In this document: in pieces, positions 18,953 to 29,968 of the stretch
Position numbering within the stretch: position 1 is the stretch's first letter
Layout: each line of letters opens with the position of its first letter
Assembly: GCF_001047135.2 (NCBI RefSeq)
Contig: NZ_DF968080.1
Location: 62,001 to 126,000 of the forward strand
Length of the DNA stretch: 64,000 nt
Direction of reading: 5' to 3'
DNA from: Fructobacillus tropaeoli
Lineage (GTDB): Bacteria; Bacillota; Bacilli; Lactobacillales; Lactobacillaceae
Position numbers and translations under genes: made by a program
The notes under the pieces: generated by a model
Seen by the model: the letters and a program-made list of their open reading frames with translations, nothing else
Databases searched by the model: none
Told to the model about the DNA's origin: nothing

Positions 18953-21202
18953 TTAATCAACCCGTGTGATTGGTGCAAAGGCAGCCAAGAGTTGCTTAAT
19001 GCCATCTTCTGGGAAGGCGACTTTGAGTTCTTGGTCAGCCTGATCACCGGTGACCGAAACAACCGTTCCAATACCCCACTTCTTGTGAGAAACCTTATCA
19101 CCGGCTTGCCATGTCACGCCTTCAGCACCAGTGGTTCCGGCTGATTTCTTTTGAACCGGACTAGCCTTAGCGGCCCCTTGATAAGTGGTGCTCGTTGCTC
19201 GAAGTAACTTCGAAGACAAACCAGCAGAAACGCCAGATCCACCTGCTGGATAAGCCTGCTCAATTAATTCAGGCGAAATCTCATCAATAAAGCGGGAAGG
19301 TTGGTTCGCCTGTGTCCGACCGTATAGTAAGCGGGAAAAGGCGTTGGTCAAATAGAGCTTTTGCTCAGCTCGCGTAATCCCGACATAGGCCAGGCGCCGT
19401 TCTTCCTCTAACTGGTCCTCGTCTTGTGCGGCTCGGCCCAATGGGAACAATCCTTCTTCAAGGCCAATCAAGAAGACCGTTGGGAATTCAAGTCCCTTGG
19501 CGGCGTGCAAGGTCATCAACGTGACTACCCCACTATCTTCCTCGACATTGTCCAGATCAGCCATTAGGGCCGTTGACCCTAAGAAATCAGTCAACGGGTT
19601 GACTGCATCTTCCGCCTGGGCATCGTACTTGTCGTCAAATTCCTTCGTTACAGACAAAAATTCATCTAGGTTTTCTAATCGTGATTGCGACTCGGGGTCT
19701 GATTTTGCCTGCAACTCCTGACGATAGCCGGACTGATCTAAAATCAAGTCCGTTAGCTCAGAAACCGTTAAGAACTCAGCCTGTTGGCGGAAGTTATGCA
19801 CCATTTCGGCAAAGGAAAGCAACTTTGTCACCGCGGCTGGGCGGATATCCTGGGCCATTTCAACTTGGTCGATAGCCGCCAACATGGGTAAGTTCACTTG
19901 GTTGGCAAAGGTAAAGAGCCGGTCAACTGTTGACTGGCCGATGGCACGCTTGGGAACATTGATAATCCGCTCTAGGGCCGCATTGTCAGCTGGGTTAGCA
20001 ACCAACGAGAGATAGGCCATAATGTCCAAAATTTCCTTACGGTCGTAGAACTTATGCCCACCGACAATCGTGTAAGGAATATTGGCCTTAACCAAAGACT
20101 CTTCCATGGCACGGGACTGGGCATTGGTCCGGTAAAGAATGGCAAAGTCGGACAAGGACTTATGGTCTTCGCGTTGTCCCTTTTGGATTTGGCCCAACAC
20201 ATAATAGGCCTCGTCTTGAGCAGACTGGGCCCGGTAATAGGTAATCTTGTCCCCAACACCGTTTTCGGTCCAGAGTTTCTTTGGCACTCGCTCGTTGTTG
20301 TGATTAATCACATCATTGGCAGCATCCAAAATCGATTGAGTTGACCGATAATTTTGTTCCAAGAAGACTGATTTTGCCTCGGGCCAATCCTTTTCAAAGT
20401 TCAAAATATTTTGCATGTTGGCACCACGCCAACCATAAATTGACTGATCGGCATCCCCAACAACGGCCAAGTTCTTCGAACCCTGCGCCAGCATGTTGAC
20501 AATCTTGTACTGAGCATCGTTGGTGTCCTGGTACTCATCGACGTGGAGGTACCGGAACTGGTCCTGGTAGCGTTGCAAAACATCAGGAGCCTTTTCAAAG
20601 AGTTCAATCGTCAACATAATTAAGTCATCAAAGTCGACCGACTGCGCCTGACGCAAAGCCTTCTGGTAAGAAGAATAAACTTCCGCCACTCGCTCTTCAT
20701 AAAAATTAGCGGCCTGTTCTTGGTAATCCTTGGCCGTTAATAAATCATTCTTGGCATTGGAAATAGTGCCCAAAATGGTTCGCGGATCATACTGGTTTGA
20801 ATCCAGGTTCAAATCGTTAATCACCCGCTTCACCAGCGTCTTTTGGGCAGAACTATCCAAAATTGTAAAGTTCTTACCCAAGCCAATACGTTCACCGTCT
20901 CGACGTAAAATCCGGACAGCCAGGGCGTGGAAGGTTGAAACCCAAACGGATTGGGCCAGCTGTTCATCCACTAATTTACCAATTCGTTCCCGCATTTCAC
21001 GGGCAGCCTTATTCGTAAAGGTGATGGCCAAAATCCGCCAAGGCGCCACATCTAAGTCTTCAATCAAATGCGCAACACGGTGCGTCAAAACCCTGGTCTT
21101 CCCAGAGCCGGCACCAGCCATAATTAAAAGCGGTCCCTCTGTCGTTCTGACCGCCTCTGCTTGCTTGCTATTCATACCCTTGGTTAGTTCTTCAACAGTC
21201 AT
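18953..21202 (-). CDS. pcrA: ATP-dependent DNA helicase PcrA
   Basis: UvrD/Rep-family 3'-5' helicase, 749 residues. Walker A AGAGSGKTR is at 30-38, followed by ITFTNKAAREMRERI (motif Ia), DEYQDTND (motif II), VVGDADQSIYGWRGA (III), LEQNYRST (IV), and TLHAAKGLEF with VGITRAEQKLYL (V, VI). The C-terminus ends in the Tudor-like WQAGDKVSHKKWGIGTVV module that contacts RNA polymerase. First gene of the operon. Confidence 0.97.
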   Translation of the reverse strand: MTVEELTKGMNSKQAEAVRTTEGPLLIMAGAGSGKTRVLTHRVAHLIEDLDVAPWRILAITFTNKAAREMRERIGKLVDEQLAQSVWVSTFHALAVRILRRDGERIGLGKNFTILDSSAQKTLVKRVINDLNLDSNQYDPRTILGTISNAKNDLLTAKDYQEQAANFYEERVAEVYSSYQKALRQAQSVDFDDLIMLTIELFEKAPDVLQRYQDQFRYLHVDEYQDTNDAQYKIVNMLAQGSKNLAVVGDADQSIYGWRGANMQNILNFEKDWPEAKSVFLEQNYRSTQSILDAANDVINHNNERVPKKLWTENGVGDKITYYRAQSAQDEAYYVLGQIQKGQREDHKSLSDFAILYRTNAQSRAMEESLVKANIPYTIVGGHKFYDRKEILDIMAYLSLVANPADNAALERIINVPKRAIGQSTVDRLFTFANQVNLPMLAAIDQVEMAQDIRPAAVTKLLSFAEMVHNFRQQAEFLTVSELTDLILDQSGYRQELQAKSDPESQSRLENLDEFLSVTKEFDDKYDAQAEDAVNPLTDFLGSTALMADLDNVEEDSGVVTLMTLHAAKGLEFPTVFLIGLEEGLFPLGRAAQDEDQLEEERRLAYVGITRAEQKLYLTNAFSRLLYGRTQANQPSRFIDEISPELIEQAYPAGGSGVSAGLSSKLLRATSTTYQGAAKASPVQKKSAGTTGAEGVTWQAGDKVSHKKWGIGTVVSVTGDQADQELKVAFPEDGIKQLLAAFAPITRVD

Positions 21203-21402
21203 TTTGCCATCCTAAATCGTTTTTGTTCACTGCTCTTATTTTATCATAATTCAAGGAAAATCAGGCCAAGACAAAAAACAGTCCTGGTTTCGCTTGCTCG
21301 CTTGAAAAATACCCGGCAACCAAGCCTCAGCCACCAGTAATTAACCATTTACAGCCTGTCTGATTTTTTGGTAAGGTAACTATAATTAAAGGTGGAAAAA
21401 TC

Positions 21403-22581
21403 ATGCAAACTAGCGAACACTTACTCACTTTAGGCCAGACTGGCTGGTTCAAAACCAAGTACCAACCGACGGCCACGACGCTTTTCGCCCCACACCTGCT
21501 TTTGGTTGGGCAAACTGGGTCCGGCAAATCAACGACCCTCAAACAAATTAGCCGGCAACTACAGGAAAATCGACTTGGACAAATTATTTTCGACCCAACC
21601 GGTGAATTTAGCCGGGCAAACAACCAGCAGGTGTCCTATAACATTGGCAAAAACGTCTACTTTGATCTCAGCCAGCTGGCAGCAGAGGACTTGCTAACTG
21701 CCCTTGACCTAACCTGGCCAACCAAGTGGCAACTTCTACTTGGGCAAGCTCAAGCAGCCCTGCGCATCAACTACTACCTTAACCAGCAACAAAAGGACAT
21801 TTTAAATACTCAGTCCTTAACCACCGATGCCTTTTATGAGCAAAAAAGTCAGCTATATAAAAGCCAATGGACCTTTTCATTAAGCCTCCTCGCGCCCCAA
21901 TTGCGGTTGCTGGCTCGTCAAGGATTTGCAGATCATGAAGAAAGCCTTGCCGACACCGATCCTGATTTGATGACGGCCATCGACCAACTAGCCGACCGCC
22001 TGGCAGATCCGCGCCTAAAGGCAATTGCTCCAAACACCCAGGTGAAAACGACCAAGTACGACTTGCTTTACCTACTCAAATTAGCAACGGCCAAGGCCGA
22101 CTTCGGTGCTAAAATCAGTATCAATCTCGCCCAACTGAAAGACCTCGGTGCCCTCCAAGCCACTATCATGTCTACCGTTTGGCGCCAACTTCTCAGCTTT
22201 CAGGCTCAGAGCACGCATAAGGCGACGGTTTACCTCTTAATCGACGAGGGTCACCGTTTCCTCCTGAAAAACAGCCAAGCTGACCAAGACAAGGACAGTG
22301 GCTTAGCACAAATTCTTCGTGAAGGGCGCAAGGAGGGCCTCCTGGTGGCCTTTGCTTCTCAGTCGCCGCTCGACTTGCCGACCGCTCTACTAGGGCAATT
22401 TTCGGCCACAATCGCCCATCGACTCACGAACCAAAACGAATGGCAAGCCCTGCCCCTCTTAGCCAACTCGGCTAAAACTGGCAAGAAGTTAGGTCAGCTA
22501 CAAACCGGCCAAGCAATCGTCAAAATCGGCCAGAAACCGAGTCGAACTGTCAAGATTTTCGCATCAAAGACCAACCAATAA
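21403..22581 (+). CDS. HerA/FtsK-like ATPase (DUF87 type), orphan
   Basis: 392-residue P-loop ATPase of the HerA/VirB4-like group. Walker A GQTGSGKST is at 36-44, Walker B VYLLIDE at 276-282 followed by GHRF, an arginine-rich REGRKEGL at 306-313 and sensor ASQSP at 318-322. FDPTGEFSRA after strand 2 is the DPHGE-like motif of HerA proteins. No membrane segment and no NurA nuclease, SIR2 or other known HerA partner is adjacent; it is alone between pcrA and a glucosaminidase gene on opposite strands. DNA or protein translocation is a family inference; the actual role is unknown. Confidence 0.8.
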   Translation: MQTSEHLLTLGQTGWFKTKYQPTATTLFAPHLLLVGQTGSGKSTTLKQISRQLQENRLGQIIFDPTGEFSRANNQQVSYNIGKNVYFDLSQLAAEDLLTALDLTWPTKWQLLLGQAQAALRINYYLNQQQKDILNTQSLTTDAFYEQKSQLYKSQWTFSLSLLAPQLRLLARQGFADHEESLADTDPDLMTAIDQLADRLADPRLKAIAPNTQVKTTKYDLLYLLKLATAKADFGAKISINLAQLKDLGALQATIMSTVWRQLLSFQAQSTHKATVYLLIDEGHRFLLKNSQADQDKDSGLAQILREGRKEGLLVAFASQSPLDLPTALLGQFSATIAHRLTNQNEWQALPLLANSAKTGKKLGQLQTGQAIVKIGQKPSRTVKIFASKTNQ

Positions 22582-22590
22582 ATCAAACAA

Positions 22591-22640
22591 AAAGAGAACC
22601 GTACTTACATCATTAACGCGACGAATTCGGTTCTCCTTTT
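22591..22640. terminator. Terminator after the HerA-like gene
   Basis: GAGAACCG / CGGTTCTC arms around a 26-base loop, with A and T tracts outside. Long-loop form; usable in both directions. Confidence 0.75.
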
Positions 22641-22680
22641 AATTGAAACGATTCTAATAATTTTCCTCAATCAATCCATT

Positions 22681-23337
22681 TTAGGAAGTAACATCCCCCA
22701 TCTTCACCGCCAAATCAAAGCGCTTTAAATTCCAGGTTTCAATGACCGCCACTAATTTGGCCGCATAGGTTGGATCCGTCGCATACCCATCTTGAACAAG
22801 GGCTTGCGCTGCTGCTTGGTAATTTTTGGCTGCCAGCACATGCTCATATTGGTTAGGATTCCAGTGGGTCCCCTTTGAAATAAGCTGGGCATGCGCCTCC
22901 ATCGATTCCTGCCAGGTCTTGTAGGAAGCAAACTTTTGATCGACTGTAATCCAATGACCGTCCTCATACTCCTTGGTAGGAACGACCACACCAGCCTGGC
23001 TAGCCGATGCTTTAATGCCGTACAAGTTGTTATAGTCCTTTGACAGACTCGACTGGTTCCAATCAGATTCCAAGATTGCCTGTGCCAGTGAGATGGAAGC
23101 AAAAATTCGGTACTTATATTGCATCTTTTGTGCAAAGGGCGCCCAAATTTTGAGCTGTTTTTGCTTGGCTTCGTCTTGATAGATAATTTGATCCTTTTTG
23201 GTTGTCATCGATTGGTTCATCGCCACGGTCAAAGCAATCAAAGTTAGAAAAACGAGCAAGAGCATAAAGTAAATTCGCCGCTTTTTTTTCGCCTTTGGCA
23301 GGAAAAACCATTTTTTCTTTTTCCGCTTTTTAGCCAC
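22681..23337 (-). CDS. Membrane-anchored GH73 glucosaminidase
   Basis: Peptidoglycan hydrolase cleaving N-acetylglucosaminyl bonds in the wall, 218 residues. A strongly basic cytoplasmic tail (MAKKRKKKKW, KAKKKRR) is followed by one membrane segment (22-40) and the glucosaminidase domain (60-205). The catalytic glutamate is in QAILESDW (E90), with NLYGIKAS, the aromatic GHWITVDQKFASYKTW and DGYATDPTYAAKL following. It lacks cell-wall binding repeats, so it is a small anchored form. Monocistronic. Confidence 0.9.
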   Translation of the reverse strand: MAKKRKKKKWFFLPKAKKKRRIYFMLLLVFLTLIALTVAMNQSMTTKKDQIIYQDEAKQKQLKIWAPFAQKMQYKYRIFASISLAQAILESDWNQSSLSKDYNNLYGIKASASQAGVVVPTKEYEDGHWITVDQKFASYKTWQESMEAHAQLISKGTHWNPNQYEHVLAAKNYQAAAQALVQDGYATDPTYAAKLVAVIETWNLKRFDLAVKMGDVTS

Positions 23338-23417
23338 CAGGGCACCTCCATTTTATTAGAATCATTGTTGTCTGAAATTGAATATAGCCAGTATACGCCT
23401 TTCTAATTTATTTGCCA

Positions 23418-23448
23418 AAAAAAGAAAAAACCAACATCACTGTTGGTT
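23418..23448 (-). terminator. Terminator of the pyr operon
   Basis: AACCAACA / TGTTGGTT stem followed by a long T-rich run on the minus strand, 50 bases after pyrD. Confidence 0.88.
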
Positions 23449-23498
23449 TAATCATTTTACCAGCCAAAACGCTGACTGATTTTTTAGCCAAAACTGTC

Positions 23499-24434
23499 TT
23501 ACAGTTCCTTTAACTTCCCGCGGAAGTCGGCCAGCGTTTGGTAACCCTTTTCAGCCATAATGGCTTTTAATTCTTCGGCTAGACGGTCGTAAACGCCCAA
23601 GCCTTCCTTCATCACTTGAGTACCGACGGATACCAAATCAGCCCCACAAAGGATGTGTGCAAAAACATCTGCCCCGGAAGTCACACCACCGGTTCCCAAG
23701 ACCTTAATGTTGTCATTCAAACGTTGACGAAGGGCCCGAACATTGGCCAAAGCAGTTGGCAAGACCATTGTTCCCCCAAGGCCACCAAAGCCGCCCTTGG
23801 CCTTCGTGACAACCTGTTCTTGCTTGATATCAACCCACAGGCCGTTACCAATCGAATTAATCGTGTTCACGTGAGTCAATGGGTACTTGTTCAAGACTGC
23901 AGCAATCTTATCGAAGTGCACTAAATCAAAGTATGGTGGCAACTTTACACCCAAAGGCTTCGTGTAAAAGCTGAAAACTTCGCTTAAGACCCGGTCGGTG
24001 GCCTCAAAGTCGTAAGCCAATTGAGGTTCCCCAACAATGTTTGGGCAAGACAAGTTCAATTCAGTTGGTCCCTGATAGTCAGAAGCCTGCAAGTCCTTTA
24101 AAAGAGTAATCGCATCGGCCGCTGACAAAGCAGCAACTGACAAGATTGTGGGCTTTGTCTGCTCTTGCAAAACGTAATCAAGGTAAAAATCATAACCCAA
24201 GTTTGGCAGCCCCATCGAGTTAATCGAACCATTTTCAAGGTCATAGTAACGTGGGTTTGGGTTTCCTTCACGAGCTTGCAGCGTTGCTGATTTTGTCACC
24301 ATCGCACCCAAGTTACTCGTATTTGCCAAGTCATTCAGTTCTTCTTTGGTCTGGCAGTGGACCCCAGAAGCGTTGAGCAATGGGCTCGTTAAAGTTTGAC
24401 CAAAGAGGTCAGCGCTTAAATCAATTTCCGTCAT
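23499..24434 (-). CDS. pyrD: Dihydroorotate dehydrogenase, class 1A
   Basis: Oxidises dihydroorotate to orotate with fumarate as acceptor in class 1A, 311 residues. The active-site cysteine is in ELNLSCPN (C130), with [28 protein letters not shown], the lysine of GVKLPPYFD and [10 protein letters not shown] binding FMN. Class 1A needs no PyrK subunit, in agreement with the absence of pyrK. Last gene of the operon, 3 nt after carB. Confidence 0.95.
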   Translation of the reverse strand: MTEIDLSADLFGQTLTSPLLNASGVHCQTKEELNDLANTSNLGAMVTKSATLQAREGNPNPRYYDLENGSINSMGLPNLGYDFYLDYVLQEQTKPTILSVAALSAADAITLLKDLQASDYQGPTELNLSCPNIVGEPQLAYDFEATDRVLSEVFSFYTKPLGVKLPPYFDLVHFDKIAAVLNKYPLTHVNTINSIGNGLWVDIKQEQVVTKAKGGFGGLGGTMVLPTALANVRALRQRLNDNIKVLGTGGVTSGADVFAHILCGADLVSVGTQVMKEGLGVYDRLAEELKAIMAEKGYQTLADFRGKLKEL

Positions 24435-24437
24435 GAA

Positions 24438-27400
24438 TCATTCTCCCAATGCTTTTACAAAGTGTGTTTCTTCTGGTAATTCCAAAACCGTCAAGTAAGC
24501 AGCGACGGTATCCAAGGCCGTAAACAAGGCCACCTCGTTGACAATGGCTGCCGCTCGAACAGAGCTCTCTCCCGCCAAAGCCTGATCAGCCTGGTCGAGT
24601 GTGTTGACCATGATTTGGAATTCTTCTTTCGCCATCGCCATTGGCAAATCAGCTGGCGCTGCTTTAGCTGCAACACCGTTTTCCTGCAAGAAGGCCAAAT
24701 TGCTACCAGTAGCAGCCAATTCAAAGCCAAGGGCTGCAAAGCGCTTAGCCAGGGCCAAGCCCTCTTGCTGGTCTGCTTCGGCCAAATCCCAAAGGATCCG
24801 ACCCTGGTGCAAAATTGGCAAGCCAGCACCAACCATCGCCTTAGCGAGTGCTTGATCATAGTTGTCAGCGGTTCCCATGACTTCACCAGTTGACTTCATT
24901 TCTGGTCCAACCGTTGAATTCAAGCCAGCTAATTTGGCAAACGAGAAGACCGGTGCCTTCACGTGAACTTCTGCTGGTTCAGGAACCAAACCAGATTGGT
25001 AACCCAAGTCCTTCAAAGACTTGCCCAACATGATTTGTGTAGCGACCTGAGCCATTGGAATCTCTGTGACCTTTGACAAGAATGGCAACGTCCGCGAGGC
25101 CCGTGGGTTAACTTCAATCACGTAGGCAATTTCATCATGAATCACGTACTGGATATTCATCAAACCAATTACGTTCAATTCCTTGGCCAACTTTTGAGCA
25201 GATTCAACGATTTGAGCCTTCACATTAGCAGACATCTGCTGCGTTGGATAAACTGCAAAGGAATCACCTGAGTGAATCCCAGAGCGTTCAATATGCTCCA
25301 TCACTCCTGGAATCAACACGTCCGTACCATCTGAAATCAGGTCAACTTCGGCTTCTTGACCAGTGAGGTAGTCATCAATCAGAACTGGGTGATCGTTTGA
25401 AACCTTCACCGCCTGTTCCATATAGGTCTTCAGGTCGTCATCGGAATCGATGATGGCCATTGACCGACCACCAATCACATAAGATGGTCGAATCAAAACG
25501 GGGTAACCAAGGTCATTGGCTGCTTTCAAGGCACCCTCTTTGGTCGTAGCTGTTTCCCCCTTTGGCTTTGGCAAGCCAAGCTTATCAATCACCTTAGCAA
25601 ATTCGTCTCGGTCTTCCCCACGGTCCAAATCAGCCACCGTTGTTCCCAAGACCTTCACACCAGCTTTTTCCAAACCAGCAGCCAAGTTAATGGCCGTTTG
25701 ACCACCAAATTGCACCACTACACCCAAAGGTTGCTCGAGGTCAATCACGTTCAAAACATCTTCTAGGGTTAATGGTTCAAAATAAAGCTTGTCGGAAATG
25801 GCAAAATCAGTGGAAACCGTTTCGGGGTTTGAGTTTTGAATAATGGCTTCATAACCCGCCTGTTGGATGGCCTTCACGGCGTGAACAGTGGCGTAGTCAA
25901 ATTCAACTCCCTGCCCAATTCGGATTGGACCAGAACCAAGAACCAAAACGGAAGGTCGGTCCGTGACAATTGACTCATTTTCGTCTTCATAAGTGCCATA
26001 GTAGTAAGGCGTCTTTGACTCAAATTCACCGGCAACTGTATCAACCATCTTGAAGGTTGGTAACAAGCCCTGTGCCTTGCGCCAAGCACGGAAATCAGCT
26101 TCTGTCTTACCAGTCAACTTTGCTAACCAAGCATCGGAGAAGCCATATTTCTTGGCTGTTTTAATTTCCTCGAAGTTGTCGGGTTCAGCCTGAACCGTTC
26201 TTTCGATTTCAATAATGTGCAGAATCTTGTCCAAGAAGAACAAATCCATCTGGGTAATATCATGAATTTCTTCAATCGTCACCCCGCGGTGAATCAATTC
26301 AGCGATGGCGAAGAGGCGGTCATCCTTGGCCGGCATCAATTGGGCCTTCAAGTCTTCTGTTGAAACACCGTCAAAGTAACCAGCACTCAGGTCCTTTTCA
26401 TCGACTTCAAGTGATCGAACAGCCTTCAACAATGATTCTTCCAGCGTCCGCCCGATGGCCATGACTTCACCAGTCGCCTTCATTTGTGTCCCCAACGTGC
26501 GGTTAGCATGTTCAAACTTATCAAATGGGAAACGTGGAATCTTGGTCACAACATAATCAAGGGCTGGTTCAAAGGCAGCCCAAGTCGTCTGAGTCACGGG
26601 ATTCTTAATTTCGTTCAAATGCAAACCAACGGCAATCTTGGCCGCCATCTTAGCAATTGGATAACCAGTTGCCTTGGAGGCCAAGGCTGATGAACGAGAA
26701 ACACGGGGGTTCACTTCGATAATGTAGTACTGGAAGGACTCTGGGTCCAAAGCCATTTGGATGTTGACACCACCCTCAATTTTCAAGGCTCGGATAATCT
26801 TCAAAGCGGAATCCCGCATCATTTGATAGTCACGGTCCGAGAGGGTCTGCGTTGGCGAAACAACGATGGAGTCACCTGTGTGCACCCCAACTGGATCGAT
26901 GTTTTCCATCCCCGCCACAATCAAAGCGTTATCAGCAGCATCACGCATGACTTCAAACTCGATTTCCTTGTAGCCGGCAATCGACTTTTCAATCAACACC
27001 TGGGTTACTGGTGACAATTCCAAACCGTGGGCAGTGATTTCTTCTAATTCAGCCAAATTATTGGCAAAACCACCGCCGGTTCCACCAAGCGTATAAGCAG
27101 GACGGACAACAACTGGATAACCAATCTTCTCGGCAAAATCAGCTGCTTCTTCGACTGTTGTGGCAATTTGTGATTCCGGTACTGGTTCGTTCAATTCTTC
27201 CATCAAATCCTTGAACAATTCACGGTCTTCAGCCTGTTCGATGGCTGGCAACTTTGTTCCAAGCAATTCAATGTTTAATTCCTGCAAGATACCAGAATCA
27301 GCTAAATCTTTCGCCATGTTTAGGCCAGTTTGGCCTCCTAAGGTTGGCAAAATGGCATCCGGCTTTTCTCGGTACAAGACCTCCTTGACGAAATCCAAGG

Positions 27401-27608
27401 TAATTGGTTCCAAGTACACCTTATCGGCAATTTCTTGGTCCGTCATGATGGTAGCAGGGTTGGAGTTAATCAACACCACCTGGTAGCCCTCTTCTTTTAA
27501 TGAGAGGCAGGCCTGTGAACCGGAATAGTCAAATTCGGCCGCTTGACCGATAATAATTGGTCCCGAACCAATTACCAAAATTTTATGAATGTCATTTCGC
27601 TTGGGCAT
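24438..27608 (-). CDS. carB: Carbamoyl-phosphate synthase large subunit
   Basis: Makes carbamoyl phosphate from ammonia, bicarbonate and two ATP for pyrimidines and arginine. 1056 residues with the internal duplication visible: [17 protein letters not shown] near the N-terminus and [16 protein letters not shown] near 560. Each half has an ATP-grasp ([25 protein letters not shown]) and the [12 protein letters not shown] / [12 protein letters not shown] motifs. The C-terminal ~130 residues are the allosteric MGS domain. One base separates it from carA. Confidence 0.97.
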   Translation of the reverse strand: MPKRNDIHKILVIGSGPIIIGQAAEFDYSGSQACLSLKEEGYQVVLINSNPATIMTDQEIADKVYLEPITLDFVKEVLYREKPDAILPTLGGQTGLNMAKDLADSGILQELNIELLGTKLPAIEQAEDRELFKDLMEELNEPVPESQIATTVEEAADFAEKIGYPVVVRPAYTLGGTGGGFANNLAELEEITAHGLELSPVTQVLIEKSIAGYKEIEFEVMRDAADNALIVAGMENIDPVGVHTGDSIVVSPTQTLSDRDYQMMRDSALKIIRALKIEGGVNIQMALDPESFQYYIIEVNPRVSRSSALASKATGYPIAKMAAKIAVGLHLNEIKNPVTQTTWAAFEPALDYVVTKIPRFPFDKFEHANRTLGTQMKATGEVMAIGRTLEESLLKAVRSLEVDEKDLSAGYFDGVSTEDLKAQLMPAKDDRLFAIAELIHRGVTIEEIHDITQMDLFFLDKILHIIEIERTVQAEPDNFEEIKTAKKYGFSDAWLAKLTGKTEADFRAWRKAQGLLPTFKMVDTVAGEFESKTPYYYGTYEDENESIVTDRPSVLVLGSGPIRIGQGVEFDYATVHAVKAIQQAGYEAIIQNSNPETVSTDFAISDKLYFEPLTLEDVLNVIDLEQPLGVVVQFGGQTAINLAAGLEKAGVKVLGTTVADLDRGEDRDEFAKVIDKLGLPKPKGETATTKEGALKAANDLGYPVLIRPSYVIGGRSMAIIDSDDDLKTYMEQAVKVSNDHPVLIDDYLTGQEAEVDLISDGTDVLIPGVMEHIERSGIHSGDSFAVYPTQQMSANVKAQIVESAQKLAKELNVIGLMNIQYVIHDEIAYVIEVNPRASRTLPFLSKVTEIPMAQVATQIMLGKSLKDLGYQSGLVPEPAEVHVKAPVFSFAKLAGLNSTVGPEMKSTGEVMGTADNYDQALAKAMVGAGLPILHQGRILWDLAEADQQEGLALAKRFAALGFELAATGSNLAFLQENGVAAKAAPADLPMAMAKEEFQIMVNTLDQADQALAGESSVRAAAIVNEVALFTALDTVAAYLTVLELPEETHFVKALGE

Positions 27609-27609
27609 C

Positions 27610-28695
27610 TTAGGCTCCCTTCTTTTCCGTCAACTTGTTAATGAAGTTGTCAAAGATATATTCGGCGTCGTGTGGTCCTGGCGAAGCATCCGGATGGAAT
27701 TGGACTGAAAATGCTTCCTTATCCTTCAACCGAACGCCTTCAACAGTTTCAGCATTAATTTCTTCGTGGGTTACTTCCAAATTCGTACCGGCCAATGAAG
27801 CCCGATCAACGGCATAACCATGGTTTTGTGAGGTGAAGTACTTCCGCTTGTGGTCCACATCCGTCACGGCGTGGTTAAAGCCACGGTAACCAAACTTCAT
27901 CTTGTAAGTCTTGGCACCGTTGGCAATGGCAAAGAGCTGGTGTCCCAAGCAAATCCCCATGATTGGGTACTTATTTTGCAATTCAAGGATGGTCTTCGTT
28001 GCATAACCGTACTGAGTTGGGTCGCCAGGTCCGTTTGATAGCAAAACACCGTCAGGGTTGCTGGCTTCAATTACGGATGCTGGCGTCTTCCCAGGGAAAA
28101 CCGTTACCGTTGCGCCACGCTTTTGCAAGGCCTTGACGATTGAGCCCTTCAAACCAAAGTCCAACAAAGCAATCTTTGGACCGTCAGCTTCACCAACGAA
28201 GGTCTCGATTTCTTCCTCCTTCTTTGCCCGGGCCAACAACAATGATGGGTAGTCCTGAGCAAAGAGGGCATCAATCTTTTCCTGATTTAATTCAGAGACC
28301 AAGACGGCAGGCATGGAACCATGGTCGCGGATTTCCTTGGCTAATTTCCGTGTATCAACGCCAGTCAATCCTGGCAAGTCTTCTTCCTTGGCAAAATCAG
28401 CAAGGGTCATCACAGAACGGAAGTTAGCAGGACGGCGGGCCAGGTCTTTAACGATAATGGCATCAACGGCAGGCTTGCTACCAGCCCCTTCGTTATCGTC
28501 CAAGTTAATGCCGTAATTACCAATCAAAGGGTAAGTGAAGACCATTGTTTGGCCAAAATATGAGGGATCAGTCATCGTTTCTTGGTAACCAGTCATCCCG
28601 GTTGAAAAGACAACTTCTGTTAACAAATCTTTTTCGGATCCAAAACGCTCACCGGCGTAAACTGATCCATTTTTCAATACTAAGTATCCTTGCAT
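27610..28695 (-). CDS. carA: Carbamoyl-phosphate synthase small subunit
   Basis: Glutaminase subunit supplying ammonia to CarB, 361 residues. The N-terminal half has the subunit signature ([18 protein letters not shown]); the C-terminal class I amidotransferase has GPGDPTQYG, the catalytic cysteine in [10 protein letters not shown] and the His/Glu in [14 protein letters not shown]. Position within the pyr operon makes it the pyrimidine-controlled copy; no arginine operon is visible here. Confidence 0.97.
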   Translation of the reverse strand: MQGYLVLKNGSVYAGERFGSEKDLLTEVVFSTGMTGYQETMTDPSYFGQTMVFTYPLIGNYGINLDDNEGAGSKPAVDAIIVKDLARRPANFRSVMTLADFAKEEDLPGLTGVDTRKLAKEIRDHGSMPAVLVSELNQEKIDALFAQDYPSLLLARAKKEEEIETFVGEADGPKIALLDFGLKGSIVKALQKRGATVTVFPGKTPASVIEASNPDGVLLSNGPGDPTQYGYATKTILELQNKYPIMGICLGHQLFAIANGAKTYKMKFGYRGFNHAVTDVDHKRKYFTSQNHGYAVDRASLAGTNLEVTHEEINAETVEGVRLKDKEAFSVQFHPDASPGPHDAEYIFDNFINKLTEKKGA

Positions 28696-28699
28696 TGCC

Positions 28700-29968
28700 T
28701 TACTCCTTCTTTGCTTGATAGACCAAGTGGCCGTCGACCAAGGTCTTTAAGACCTTGCCGTAAACCTCTTGACCGGTAAATGGGGTATTCTTCCCCTTTG
28801 ATTCAAATTCTTCTGGGTTAATCTTGTATGGATGGATGAAATCAACCAGAGCGATGTCGGCTGCGTCGCCAACTCGTAGTTCACCTGCAGATGCGAGGTT
28901 AAAGACCTGCTTTGGGCGGCGAACCATCCAATCAAGGACAGTATCCAAGTCGACCAAGCCGCTTTTAACAAAGTGGGTATAAACCAGTGGCAAAGCCGTT
29001 TCCAATCCCACAATGCCAAATGAGCAATCGTGCATAGAACCTGATTTTTCCTCTTCGCTGTGTGGTGCATGGTCGGTGGCAATCATGTCAATCGTCCCAT
29101 CCAAAAGCCCAGCGATTAGGGCTAGTCGATCTTCTCTTGACCGCAATGGTGGGTTCATTTTGAACATTGGGTCATCGGTTTCAATCATGCTATCATCCAA
29201 GAACAAGTGGTGTGGTGAAACTTCCGCTGTCACTGACAGGCCCATCTGCTTGGCCAAGCGAACCTGGGCAACAGATTCCTTGGTTGAGATATGGGCGATG
29301 TGGTACTTAACGCCGGTTGCCTGCGCCATTACCAGGTCGCGAGCTAACTGAGTTGATTCGGACAACCCTGTCATCCCGGGCAAGCCCAAGCGCTCAGCCT
29401 CCGGTCCAGCATTCATTACCCCACCTTGGATTAAGGAATCATCTTCCAAGTGAGCTGAAATCACGCGGTCGGCCTGCTTAGCCGCCTTCATGGCTTCCAA
29501 CATCGTCTGCGCGTCTTGGACACCGTGGCCATCGTTTGAGAAGGCCATGGCACCGGCATCAGCCATTGCCTGTAAATCAGCTGCGCCCACGCCAACCAAA
29601 TCAGCGGATAAAGCGCCAAACTGGGCAATCTTCACCAGGCTATTTTTCTGATTTAACAAAACCTGTTGACGAACCTTCTCGGCAGTGTCAACAACTGGCT
29701 TGACGTTTGGCATGGTCATCACTGTTGTGAAGCCTCCATGAGCGGCTGCGTGAGAGCCTGTCTCGATGGTTTCCTTATAAGTTAAGCCTGGCTCACGGAA
29801 ATGCACGTGGACATCAATCAAACCGGGAATGGCTGCTGCACCATGAGCATTAATTTCTTCGTCGGCTGGGACTTCAATTCCCCTGGCAATTTTTTCAATC
29901 TTGCCATCCACAATTAAGATATCCTGGCAGCGCTTGTTAATTGCTGCATGCTTAATCAATACTCTCAT
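28700..29968 (-). CDS. pyrC: Dihydroorotase
   Basis: Closes carbamoyl aspartate to dihydroorotate, 422 residues, the type I (Gram-positive) form. Metal ligands appear in DVHVHFREPG, HLEDDSL, HISTKESV and the late DHAPHSEEEKSG, with NPPLRSREDR for substrate binding. Overlaps the pyrB stop by 4 bp and is followed by carA after 4 nt. Confidence 0.96.
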   Translation of the reverse strand: MRVLIKHAAINKRCQDILIVDGKIEKIARGIEVPADEEINAHGAAAIPGLIDVHVHFREPGLTYKETIETGSHAAAHGGFTTVMTMPNVKPVVDTAEKVRQQVLLNQKNSLVKIAQFGALSADLVGVGAADLQAMADAGAMAFSNDGHGVQDAQTMLEAMKAAKQADRVISAHLEDDSLIQGGVMNAGPEAERLGLPGMTGLSESTQLARDLVMAQATGVKYHIAHISTKESVAQVRLAKQMGLSVTAEVSPHHLFLDDSMIETDDPMFKMNPPLRSREDRLALIAGLLDGTIDMIATDHAPHSEEEKSGSMHDCSFGIVGLETALPLVYTHFVKSGLVDLDTVLDWMVRRPKQVFNLASAGELRVGDAADIALVDFIHPYKINPEEFESKGKNTPFTGQEVYGKVLKTLVDGHLVYQAKKE

